Assembly (NCBI GenBank): GCA_016763045.1
Contig: JAESUN010000416.1
Location: forward strand, 1-6,602
Reading direction: 5' to 3'
Length of the DNA: 6,602 bases
Source: Opitutaceae bacterium
GTDB taxonomy: Bacteria; Verrucomicrobiota; Verrucomicrobiia; Opitutales; Opitutaceae
The position numbers were made by a program, and so were the translations under genes. The notes under the pieces are model-generated. The model searched no databases. It was given only the letters and a program-made list of their open reading frames with translations, and was not told the DNA's origin. Numbering within the stretch: the stretch's first letter is position 1; every line of letters begins with the position of its first letter. Shown one piece after another: positions 1 to 6,248 of this stretch.

Positions 1-220
1 CAGCCTCTTTCAACGCAATCATCCGTCGCCCTGCCTCATTCGCGTATTCGATCACACCTTCCTCTGTCACTACGAGAATCCCTTCCCTAACTGTGTTAAA
101 CACCGTTTCGAGCAAACCTCGTTCCCGAGCCAATCGCTGAACCAGATTCGTCAGATTGACTGTATCGAGATTATCCAATCGTCCGAGAACCCGATCCAGA
201 GGACTGTTTTTTATAGGCAC
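1..220 (-). CDS. PAS-domain sensor protein, probably a histidine kinase (N-terminal part only)
   Basis: The visible part encodes 73 residues plus one base and runs off the left edge. Residues 1-35 form a hydrophilic helix-rich lead-in (motif LTNLVQRLARERGLLETVF). From about residue 36 a PAS fold begins, with the typical pattern VFNTVREGILVVTEEGVIEYANEAG: strand, turn with acidic residues, then the Y-A-N-E-A motif. No signal peptide or membrane segment is visible, so a cytoplasmic sensor is likely. In this family the PAS domain usually precedes a HisKA/HATPase kinase core or a sigma54-activator AAA domain, but that part lies outside the window, so 'kinase' is inference. The GTG at 218-220 was chosen because an in-frame TAA lies a few codons upstream and no ATG or TTG lies between; no good Shine-Dalgarno precedes it. 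It follows the oxidoreductase on the same strand but behind a strong terminator, so it is probably transcribed separately. The ligand and partner are unknown. Confidence 0.78.
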   Translation of the reverse strand, partial: MPIKNSPLDRVLGRLDNLDTVNLTNLVQRLARERGLLETVFNTVREGILVVTEEGVIEYANEAGRRMIALKEA

Positions 221-266
221 CCTATAGTTCTTGGGAAACCACCCTTAAAAAGCAAACTTGTCCTTC

Positions 267-302
267 AAAAAAAAGCCCCGGCGACTCAAATGAGCACCGG
301 GA
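267..302 (-). terminator. Rho-independent terminator of the oxidoreductase gene
   Basis: Read on the minus strand, a GC-rich arm (TCCCGGTGCTC) pairs with GAG-T-CGCCGGGG around a short ATTT loop. There is one bulged T and one or two G-T pairs, and a run of eight T (267-274) follows directly. It lies about 37 bases past the stop codon of the 1578-residue oxidoreductase and ends about 47 bases before the start of the PAS gene. This is the textbook position and shape for an intrinsic terminator, and it separates the two transcription units. A smaller dyad (GATCAA, 8 bases, TTGATC; 321-340) overlaps the oxidoreductase stop codon but has no T-run and is not counted as part of it. Confidence 0.9.
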
Positions 303-338
303 CTTTGCCTAAAATTAAAGGATCAAAGAAAACCTTGA

Positions 339-3300
339 TCAGTTGACCGCAGCGAACTCTTCCGCATATAACTCACTCGTCTTCAGACGGAGATCTTCGA
401 CAGAAATATCTCCACCATCCACCTTTTTGAGCAGTGCCTTTTGAGCCAGGTAATCCTTGTTCACCACACCAGCCTTACTTTGTAGCATGCGCCAGCTCTT
501 TCGCCGTTCGACAGCAAACAATACCATCTGACGTGAAACTGTGTGATACTTCACCTTACCGTTAAACTCAGATTTGATATAGACACCGTAATCAGGAACA
601 TATGAACGATGGTTCTTATCAAAGACCCGACGATAGATAACATCGTCCTGATTCAAACAGGCCAACATATCATCCAGAAGGATAAATTCCTTAGCTGAAT
701 TTTCGTCGATCGCTTTCAGGTGCTTGCGGAAACGAGCTTCGCTCAACGCCCAATGCGCTACCGTAAAGTTGTATCCCTCTCCATCGCTATACTTCGTCTT
801 CCACCAGTCACGATCCAAGGAAGGATTGCCCTTCAACTCGAAAGATTCCTGAGAGGTTTCACCATTACGAGGATTGAAAACAAATTCTGGCATACCACGC
901 GAATCCCGAATCAACTTAGCTTGCTGAGCCGACATACTGTCCGCCACACCATGCTCCGGTTGACACGTTGTATAACACTGGAAGAACGCCGTGCCTCTGT
1001 ATTCCAAACTATCGAGCATCGATTGATAAAGCTTCGCCGCATTAGCGATCGATACTTGAGCCACATAAGGCGACCCATGCCCCGAAGTGAAAGCCTCCGC
1101 CACGTTCTTTTTCTCAATCAACTTACCCTGTGAGACATCTCCAAACTGGTTCATATCGTAGCCACCCAGCATCGTGGAAGAATCTGAATTCTGCCCACCT
1201 GTATTTGAGTAAACCTGCGTATCCAGCATGAGAGCCTTCACATTTGGTCGATTCTGCAAGATAACCTTCGAAAGATTCTGGAAGCCGATATCGCCCAACG
1301 CACCATCACCACCCACGACCCAAACCTTGGGCAGTTCGCGGATTTCCTGGTCGGTCATTTCGACATCAGTCAGATGTGTCAGAGAGAAATAACGTTCCTC
1401 CGACATCACGTCTTCCTCATCGCTCAACAACGCATTGCAGAGGCGCTCAGGAGAGACCGAACGACGGGCATGATTAATCAAAAGAGCTTCACTTAAGAGC
1501 CAACTAATGGTCGAACCATCCTGGAAAAGAGAATTCATCCATGGATACGGATGTGGATTTGACGGAGGCGTGGAACCATAGACGCTGTTACAGCCAGTAC
1601 TCGCTCCCATTAACATAACACTCATCCCTTGAGCACTACGCCCATCGATCGTTTGAAGATCCTTATGATTGAACGCATCGACCCGAAGCACTGAGCAAAC
1701 CGCAGAAACGATATCCTCGTCAGAAATCGGTCCATTTGCTTCCAAACGACTTGTCGTATCTTGATCGTCCTCTCCTCCCAGTCCCATCAGAATATGTGCA
1801 ACTGCACGTTTATAAAGATCGTATTGAGCTTCATCACGCACCTTCAAAGCCTGTAATCTCTGAAGACCTTCTTTTTCCATCACATCTGCTTTTTCCCGGA
1901 GACGCTCTGCCTTCCGATGATAAAGAGGACGCATGTAAGCTTCCGTCACAGAAGCCAATGCCCGGAGAATCGTTTTTTCACCACAACCTGCACAAGCTCC
2001 ATCTCCGGAAACCAACGCTTCATAATTGCGCCGAACCATCAAGTGATTACGCAAAGCCGCTGTCCGTGAATCCTGCGGAGCCGCATCATCATAGAGTCCC
2101 AAATATTTTTGAGGTGTATCAGGCAAAAAGCGCGAAAAGATCTGAGCCGTCGTCAATTCGGAGTTAAGTTCCTCCGTTTCAGAAACCATGACCAGAGCAT
2201 TGTGATCACCACACTGGACCACACATTCGCCACATCCCTTACAAAGATCCGAAACAAAGATGGAGAATAAACCACCTTCACCCGCATTCTTTTTTTCAAT
2301 ACTTCGGAAAATCGCCGGCACCTTCGTATAGGATAAAGGCAAGATATCGATAATACTGGTAAACTCGGACTTCGTCGCATCAGAAAAACCAATGAGAGCT
2401 GTGATTTCCGTCCGGATAATATCTTTAAAAGGAATCTTTTCCTTATTCTTCACTGCCTCAACCATTACCACCCGAGCGCGCTCTTCCACACCACCCAATT
2501 CGGCAATCAATAGTTCTCTCTCTCCAGCATCACTCACATAATGTCTCGCAGCCGTCGTTAAGACAGTGCTCACATCCTGGGCCATATTTGGCAGAGCAGT
2601 ATCCGGACATGCCGTAATACACTCCATACATTGGGTACAATTTTCAGCGATATAGACAGGCGTCTCACGACGAGCCACATACTTAGAGGCCGTCGAACCT
2701 GTTCCAGCCGCCATCACACCCATCGATGCCAAAGCACCCGCTGGTTGATGATAGCCTAAATTATTGCGAAACTCAGAATCAAATTTCGCCAGAGACAGTA
2801 TCGGTGCGCGTTCTTCCTGCTCTTCTGGAGTGGCACAACTAGGGCACCCACTCGTGCTACAACCAGCCGTCGGAACCATCGGAGCCGTGACCACCGGCGC
2901 TACTGGATTTTTACGCATACTCGAAGTATCATCATCTTCGATCTCTCCGTATTCAATTTCTTGTACGCGAGAGAAACCCTGAGTCATCACCTCCATATTT
3001 GAGTCGACCACAGCAGCCCCCAAACGACCAAATTTTGCCTCATACTGAGCTCGGACAACTTCTTCGAATCGATCTTCATCGATCCCATTATCCTTTAGGA
3101 AACTGGAAACACGGAAGAAAGCTCCAAGGAAAGAGTTCCCCTGCATGCGCAGATGCAGCTCTGGTCGATCCGTCGCCTTTCGGGCCACATCAAATCCATG
3201 CAAAATGAAGACTCGGATATTGTTCTCCTTCACAAACTGCCGATGCTCAGCAGGAATGCGCTTCCAGGCTGTTTCTGGATCATCATCTGATTCCCAGACC

Positions 3301-5075
3301 AAACAACCTCCCTTTTTAATCCCTTCGAGAGGATTTGTATGGGTAAAGGCTTTGGGATCACAACAAAGAACCACATCCACGTGATTCAATTCACAGTTCA
3401 CCCGCACTCTATTAGGGGCAACCACGAGGAAATAGTTGGTCGGAGCTCCCTTCTTCTCAGAGCCATATTTTGGATTGGCAGAAATATGCAGCTTTTCCAC
3501 CAATTGACCGTGGTCATCGTAAACAGGATCTCTTTCTGAAATATAGGTTCCAAATTCTCCAATGATCGACCCCAGATTCTTTCCCGTCGTGATCATTCCC
3601 CATCCACCGATGGAGTGAAAACGAACTGCTATCGCATTCTCTGGTAAGAGCGAAGGAGTGTCTTTTGAAATAACGGCATAAGGGTGATCAACTCCCAAAA
3701 CAAAGAAAGTCTCTCCTTTAGCAGCCGTTGCACCATCCTGGCGCTGTCCCTCACCCATCGTATACTCATACGCACCCAGAACATGTTCTGGACGAAAATC
3801 ACGCGAACCGATGCCATAAACACCGCGGAAAAGACGTGGTACTTCACCTATTTCAATCGCAGGAATAGTCCCGCCGTATTGACCTGCTTCTCTCGCCTTA
3901 CCCAAGGCGATACGAATATCACGAGCCAGAGGATTATCGGGCGACAGGCCTTCATCCGTTCTTTCAAGGATGATCACATTTTTCTTCCCTCTTAAGGCCT
4001 TGATAACGGCTGCTTCAGGGAATGGACGAATCACATTCACATGAATGGAACCAACACTCGCATTGCGCTGTTCACGTAAATAATCCACTGCAGCGTCGAT
4101 ATTTTCGGCTGCACAACCAAGAGTCACAAAAACGGTGTCCGCATCCTCTGCTTTATATTCAGTGAGCATTCCGTAGTGACGTCCTGTCAGCTCGCCAAAC
4201 TCTTTATAAACGTCTTCAAGGAAACCAAGGATTGGCTCATTAAAATTATTCCGTCGGGCTACCACCCCGTTCATATGATGCTCTTGATTCTGAACCGGTC
4301 CCAAAAGGATAGGATTCTTTAAATCCATCATTTCCGGTAACCGTCTCCGCGTCGGTCCAAAAAGTTCCTTCTGAGCAGGCGTAGGGCAATCGATAATATC
4401 GGAGGAATTCCCCAGGAACTCCCTCAAAAAATCAGCCTCTGGGGCATGGTATGTTCTCTCGGAATGCGTCGTTAGCATCCCATCCTGAACATTCATCCCC
4501 GGATTGAGGGAGAGTTCATTAACCTTACGCAAAATGATCGCATGATCCGCCGCCTGCTGGGCATCTTTTGCCATCAAAATAGTCCATCCTGTGTCTAGAG
4601 CTGAATAGATATCATCGTGTCCACAATGCACATTCAACGCATGCTTAGTCAAAGCCCGGGCTCCAACCTCGAGAACCATCGTCGATCCTTTTCCAGGAGC
4701 ATGATAATACTGCTCCATCGCATAAACGATCCCCTGACCAGAAGTAAAGTTAACCGTTCGTTTTCCTGTAATCGAAAAAGCTGTCGCACCACCCTGGGCT
4801 GCATGCTCACCTTCGCACTCCACGGCAATCTTCTGCTCACCGAAAACATTCAGTTTTCCTTTGGCATACGCTTCTTGATAAAGCTCACCACCCTCCGTTG
4901 ACGGAGTGATCGGATAAAAAACACCGCCTTCTGTTATCCGAATTTCAACATGCTCCGCTACTAGCTGGTTTCCTGTGCAGGTTACGCGGTAGCCAGGATA
5001 CTTCGGTTTATCATTTTTGCCACCTTTCTCCTCTTCGGAGTTGGTGCTATTTAGTGAATCTGTGTTAAGTCCCAT
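339..5075 (-). CDS. nifJ: Extra-long single-chain pyruvate:ferredoxin (2-oxoacid:acceptor) oxidoreductase
   Basis: This cytoplasmic TPP/iron-sulfur enzyme oxidatively decarboxylates a 2-oxoacid, probably pyruvate, with CoA and passes electrons to ferredoxin or flavodoxin. Domains appear in the classic order. The TPP-pyrimidine domain is at about 45-230 (FYPITPS with T57; E88; R140). The transketolase-C-like domain II is at about 310-440. The gamma/CoA domain is at about 480-690 (GGWG, NPKYGSEKKGAPTNYF). Two 4Fe-4S motifs follow: C813/816/819/823 ending CP, and C945/948/951/955 ending CG. The TPP domain is at about 1020-1400 (GACAGCGE C1028/C1031; TGC C1162; GGDGALGDIGF 1255-1265; DTQVYSNTGGQ 1285-1295; C1371 as probable fourth ligand). 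At 1578 residues it is far longer than the usual 1170-1230. The excess lies in a low-complexity N-terminus (1-28), a Cys-rich linker (719-760), a long inter-cluster spacer, an insert at about 1047-1148 and the C-terminus. The ATG is the only in-frame start before the fold, but no Shine-Dalgarno is evident. Family certain; the exact 2-oxoacid is inferred. Confidence 0.96.
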   Translation of the reverse strand: MGLNTDSLNSTNSEEEKGGKNDKPKYPGYRVTCTGNQLVAEHVEIRITEGGVFYPITPSTEGGELYQEAYAKGKLNVFGEQKIAVECEGEHAAQGGATAFSITGKRTVNFTSGQGIVYAMEQYYHAPGKGSTMVLEVGARALTKHALNVHCGHDDIYSALDTGWTILMAKDAQQAADHAIILRKVNELSLNPGMNVQDGMLTTHSERTYHAPEADFLREFLGNSSDIIDCPTPAQKELFGPTRRRLPEMMDLKNPILLGPVQNQEHHMNGVVARRNNFNEPILGFLEDVYKEFGELTGRHYGMLTEYKAEDADTVFVTLGCAAENIDAAVDYLREQRNASVGSIHVNVIRPFPEAAVIKALRGKKNVIILERTDEGLSPDNPLARDIRIALGKAREAGQYGGTIPAIEIGEVPRLFRGVYGIGSRDFRPEHVLGAYEYTMGEGQRQDGATAAKGETFFVLGVDHPYAVISKDTPSLLPENAIAVRFHSIGGWGMITTGKNLGSIIGEFGTYISERDPVYDDHGQLVEKLHISANPKYGSEKKGAPTNYFLVVAPNRVRVNCELNHVDVVLCCDPKAFTHTNPLEGIKKGGCLVWESDDDPETAWKRIPAEHRQFVKENNIRVFILHGFDVARKATDRPELHLRMQGNSFLGAFFRVSSFLKDNGIDEDRFEEVVRAQYEAKFGRLGAAVVDSNMEVMTQGFSRVQEIEYGEIEDDDTSSMRKNPVAPVVTAPMVPTAGCSTSGCPSCATPEEQEERAPILSLAKFDSEFRNNLGYHQPAGALASMGVMAAGTGSTASKYVARRETPVYIAENCTQCMECITACPDTALPNMAQDVSTVLTTAARHYVSDAGERELLIAELGGVEERARVVMVEAVKNKEKIPFKDIIRTEITALIGFSDATKSEFTSIIDILPLSYTKVPAIFRSIEKKNAGEGGLFSIFVSDLCKGCGECVVQCGDHNALVMVSETEELNSELTTAQIFSRFLPDTPQKYLGLYDDAAPQDSRTAALRNHLMVRRNYEALVSGDGACAGCGEKTILRALASVTEAYMRPLYHRKAERLREKADVMEKEGLQRLQALKVRDEAQYDLYKRAVAHILMGLGGEDDQDTTSRLEANGPISDEDIVSAVCSVLRVDAFNHKDLQTIDGRSAQGMSVMLMGASTGCNSVYGSTPPSNPHPYPWMNSLFQDGSTISWLLSEALLINHARRSVSPERLCNALLSDEEDVMSEERYFSLTHLTDVEMTDQEIRELPKVWVVGGDGALGDIGFQNLSKVILQNRPNVKALMLDTQVYSNTGGQNSDSSTMLGGYDMNQFGDVSQGKLIEKKNVAEAFTSGHGSPYVAQVSIANAAKLYQSMLDSLEYRGTAFFQCYTTCQPEHGVADSMSAQQAKLIRDSRGMPEFVFNPRNGETSQESFELKGNPSLDRDWWKTKYSDGEGYNFTVAHWALSEARFRKHLKAIDENSAKEFILLDDMLACLNQDDVIYRRVFDKNHRSYVPDYGVYIKSEFNGKVKYHTVSRQMVLFAVERRKSWRMLQSKAGVVNKDYLAQKALLKKVDGGDISVEDLRLKTSELYAEEFAAVN

Positions 5076-5096
5076 AAATAAAGTCGTTTGTCAGAC

Positions 5097-5138
5097 CTGA
5101 GTAACTGACGGGGTATACTGAGTAACTGACGGGGTATA
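5097..5138. repeat. Perfect 21-bp tandem duplication in the oxidoreductase leader
   Basis: Two adjacent identical 21-base units lie at 5097-5117 and 5118-5138. On the plus strand each begins CTGAGTAACTGACGG and ends GGTATA. They lie 22 to 63 bases upstream of the oxidoreductase start codon. The 21-base period equals about two helical turns, so identical sites would face the same side of the DNA. A small dyad (TCAG-AC-CTGA, 5091-5100) touches the start-proximal edge. They could be a duplicated regulator-binding site, a leader-RNA element, or a recent slippage duplication with no role. The sequence alone does not decide. Confidence 0.9.
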
Positions 5139-5207
5139 TTGAGGTGTTAGAATTCAGAAAAAGATCAAAATGAGCCTGACTTAGCCCAGAATCAAGGTTT
5201 TTTGACC

Positions 5208-5237
5208 CTCTCTTTGAGAGAGCTATAAAAACTATAG
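5208..5237. repeat. Pair of small adjacent inverted repeats
   Basis: CTCTC-TTT-GAGAG (5208-5220) is followed two bases later by CTATA-AAAAC-TATAG (5223-5237). Each has 5-bp perfect arms and a short loop. Neither is followed by a T-run on either strand, so they are poor terminator candidates. They lie 130 to 165 bases upstream of the oxidoreductase start and overlap the candidate -10 box, so they could be operator or RNA-fold elements. Arms this short can also arise by chance in AT-rich DNA. Confidence 0.35.
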
Positions 5238-5259
5238 TACGCCAAATCCTCTTTTTTAA
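5231..5259 (-). promoter_or_regulatory. Weak sigma70-type promoter candidate for the oxidoreductase
   Basis: On the minus strand TTAAAA (5254-5259) is separated by 17 bases from TATAGT (5231-5236). The -10 box matches the consensus at five of six positions and the -35 at four of six. It would give a leader of roughly 150 bases that contains the 21-bp tandem repeat. Verrucomicrobial promoters are poorly characterised and the region is AT-rich, so this is a hint only. Confidence 0.25.
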
Positions 5260-5357
5260 AAATGAAATAAGGGAATTCTGAGGACGATTGAAGGACAACT
5301 AATGCGCAGTGAGTCTTTTGCCCCTTACCTCTCAATACGTCAGAAAACTATCCTATC

Positions 5358-6122
5358 TCAGCATTTTGACTTCTGGAGACACGACTGACAGGCAGTCGCC
5401 TCGACCACCGATTCTTTTGCATTCCCCTTCAAAGCCTCCCCAGGTTCCAGAACAAGAAACCTACCCTCATCCCAGTTTCCCGCCAAAAGATCATGCAGCA
5501 AGGTCGGATCTCCCTTTTCATGCCTGAAATCGCAGTCGAGGAACTCCGCACACTCCTTCGTATACTCGATATCTTCCGGATTCACTGCCAAGCCGAGATC
5601 CACAAACGTCGCTCTATTATAAGCTGACATCCATTCCTGCTCCATTTCCATTAAATAGTCCGCATCCTCTTCACCGTATTTTTCCGTATACTCCGCCCGC
5701 ATTTTTTCAAAACGTTCCTTCCCCGGAGCCTTGCGCCATTTGTTCCAACCCGGGCTATACCAGTAGGTTCCAGGATTTTTCTTCATATAGTCCGCATAGC
5801 GTTTCCGTGAACCCAGCAAGATCGTCAAACAATCGTGCCCCCGTGTGATAACCAGACGGCACCTCTTGGTCGAGACCTCTTCAGTTCCCCGGCTACAGAG
5901 TCCATAGACGAGTACAATCGCCTCTGCTTCTGTCTCTTCCTCCATCCGATCCACCGCCTTTTGCAGTTCCTCCCGTAAAACCAAGGGCTGATCGTGCAGC
6001 CCCTGCTCCAGCACAGTAACCCCCTCCACACCCGGAAGTGTTTCCAGCAAAACCTTTACCTCATCCTCCAGGACACCGCAGGTAATGATACCCAGCCTTT
6101 CTCTCTTCCGATTATTCTTCAT
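5358..6122 (-). CDS. DUF1638 family protein, linked to corrinoid methyl-transfer loci
   Basis: This complete 254-residue soluble protein has no signal peptide or membrane segment. Family hallmarks run in order: IITCGVLEDEV (C15), a strand followed by LHDQP (H43), VLVYGLCSRG (C76), ITRGHDCLTILLGSRKRY (H96, C98), then NPGTYWYSPGW (116-126). The middle (about 128-170) is a charged helical stretch ending EQEWMSAYNR, followed by TFVDLGL. C191 and C197 lie around the LDCDFRHEKGDP segment. The last ten residues hold three cysteines (C245, C248, C254). The spread of Cys and His suggests metal or cofactor binding, but the biochemical function is not established as far as I know. As I recall, the family often neighbours corrinoid proteins and their methyltransferases; here it is divergent from one, which supports a role in that system. 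The ATG start is backed by AAGAGGT 9 bases upstream. Family call firm; role inferred. Confidence 0.9.
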   Translation of the reverse strand: MKNNRKRERLGIITCGVLEDEVKVLLETLPGVEGVTVLEQGLHDQPLVLREELQKAVDRMEEETEAEAIVLVYGLCSRGTEEVSTKRCRLVITRGHDCLTILLGSRKRYADYMKKNPGTYWYSPGWNKWRKAPGKERFEKMRAEYTEKYGEEDADYLMEMEQEWMSAYNRATFVDLGLAVNPEDIEYTKECAEFLDCDFRHEKGDPTLLHDLLAGNWDEGRFLVLEPGEALKGNAKESVVEATACQSCLQKSKC

Positions 6123-6131
6123 CCGTTCACT

Positions 6132-6138
6132 ACCTCTT
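6132..6138 (-). promoter_or_regulatory. Shine-Dalgarno of the DUF1638 gene
   Basis: AAGAGGT on the minus strand lies 9 bases upstream of the ATG at 6120-6122. It is the only clear Shine-Dalgarno among the four starts in the window and fixes the DUF1638 start. Confidence 0.6.
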
Positions 6139-6151
6139 CATTAAATACCCT

Positions 6152-6169
6152 ATTTTTTGTTCAAAAAAT
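6152..6169. repeat. Perfect 7-bp inverted repeat, possible operator
   Basis: ATTTTTT-GTTC-AAAAAAT is a perfect dyad with a 4-base centre, 30 to 47 bases upstream of the DUF1638 start. It could be an operator, or simply a T-tract opposite an A-tract. The low complexity of the arms lowers confidence that it is functional. Confidence 0.35.
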
Positions 6170-6206
6170 GCGCCGTTTTTAACAACAGATGCGATTACTT
6201 TAGTCT

Positions 6207-6236
6207 TTGATATTAAGTAAGTTACATTAATTATAA
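6207..6236 (+). promoter_or_regulatory. Candidate promoter of the corrinoid protein gene
   Basis: TTGATA (6207-6212) is followed after 18 bases by TTATAA (6231-6236). The leader would be very short, because the ATG is at 6249. The hexamers are near consensus, but several overlapping -10-like words (TAATTA, TATAAA) occur in the same AT-rich stretch, so the exact boxes are uncertain. Confidence 0.3.
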
Positions 6237-6248
6237 AAGCTTAATCTT

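Larger units (their letters stand above)
5076..5357. other. 282-base intergenic region between the oxidoreductase and DUF1638 genes
   Basis: Both flanking genes are read leftward, so this is the leader of the oxidoreductase and the tail of the DUF1638 gene. It holds the 21-bp tandem repeat, two small inverted repeats at 5208-5237 and one weak promoter candidate at 5231-5259. I see no convincing intrinsic terminator after the DUF1638 stop, so read-through from DUF1638 into the oxidoreductase cannot be excluded. No small gene with a plausible start and codon pattern is supported here; a TTG-started frame at 5065-5298 stays open mainly because the repeat length is a multiple of three. Confidence 0.7.
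6123..6248. promoter_or_regulatory. Divergent AT-rich promoter region between DUF1638 and the corrinoid gene
   Basis: These 126 bases separate two genes read away from each other, so both promoters must lie here or within the genes. The region is clearly AT-richer than the flanking coding sequence. It contains a 7-bp perfect dyad (6152-6169) on the DUF1638 side and a plausible -35/-10 pair for the corrinoid gene (6207-6236). The arrangement would allow one regulator to control both genes. No riboswitch-like conserved fold, such as a cobalamin riboswitch, is recognisable, and the region is too short for one. Confidence 0.55.

Noticed and set aside
258..268. The 11-base word TTGTCCTTCAA also occurs inverted at 5288-5298, flanking the oxidoreductase
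   Set aside because: Several 11-base matches are expected by chance in a window of this size, and there is no associated transposase or target-site duplication.
321..340. GATCAA...TTGATC dyad overlapping the oxidoreductase stop codon
   Set aside because: The short AT-rich stem has no T-run, and the strong terminator just downstream explains termination.
720..1133. 137-codon plus-strand open frame inside the oxidoreductase gene
   Set aside because: It is antisense to conserved TPP-domain coding sequence, the translation has no recognisable domain, and the composition is typical of a shadow frame.
1736..2167. 143-codon plus-strand open frame inside the oxidoreductase gene
   Set aside because: The translation is rich in Pro, His and Ser with no fold pattern, and it lies opposite well-conserved coding sequence, so it is a shadow.
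5208..5220. CTCTC-TTT-GAGAG hairpin as terminator of the DUF1638 gene
   Set aside because: It has only a 5-bp stem, no following T-run on the minus strand, and lies about 140 bases past the stop codon.
5065..5298. 77-codon minus-strand frame covering the oxidoreductase leader
   Set aside because: It starts with TTG without a good Shine-Dalgarno, overlaps the oxidoreductase start in another frame, and stays open across the 21-bp repeats only because their length is a multiple of three.
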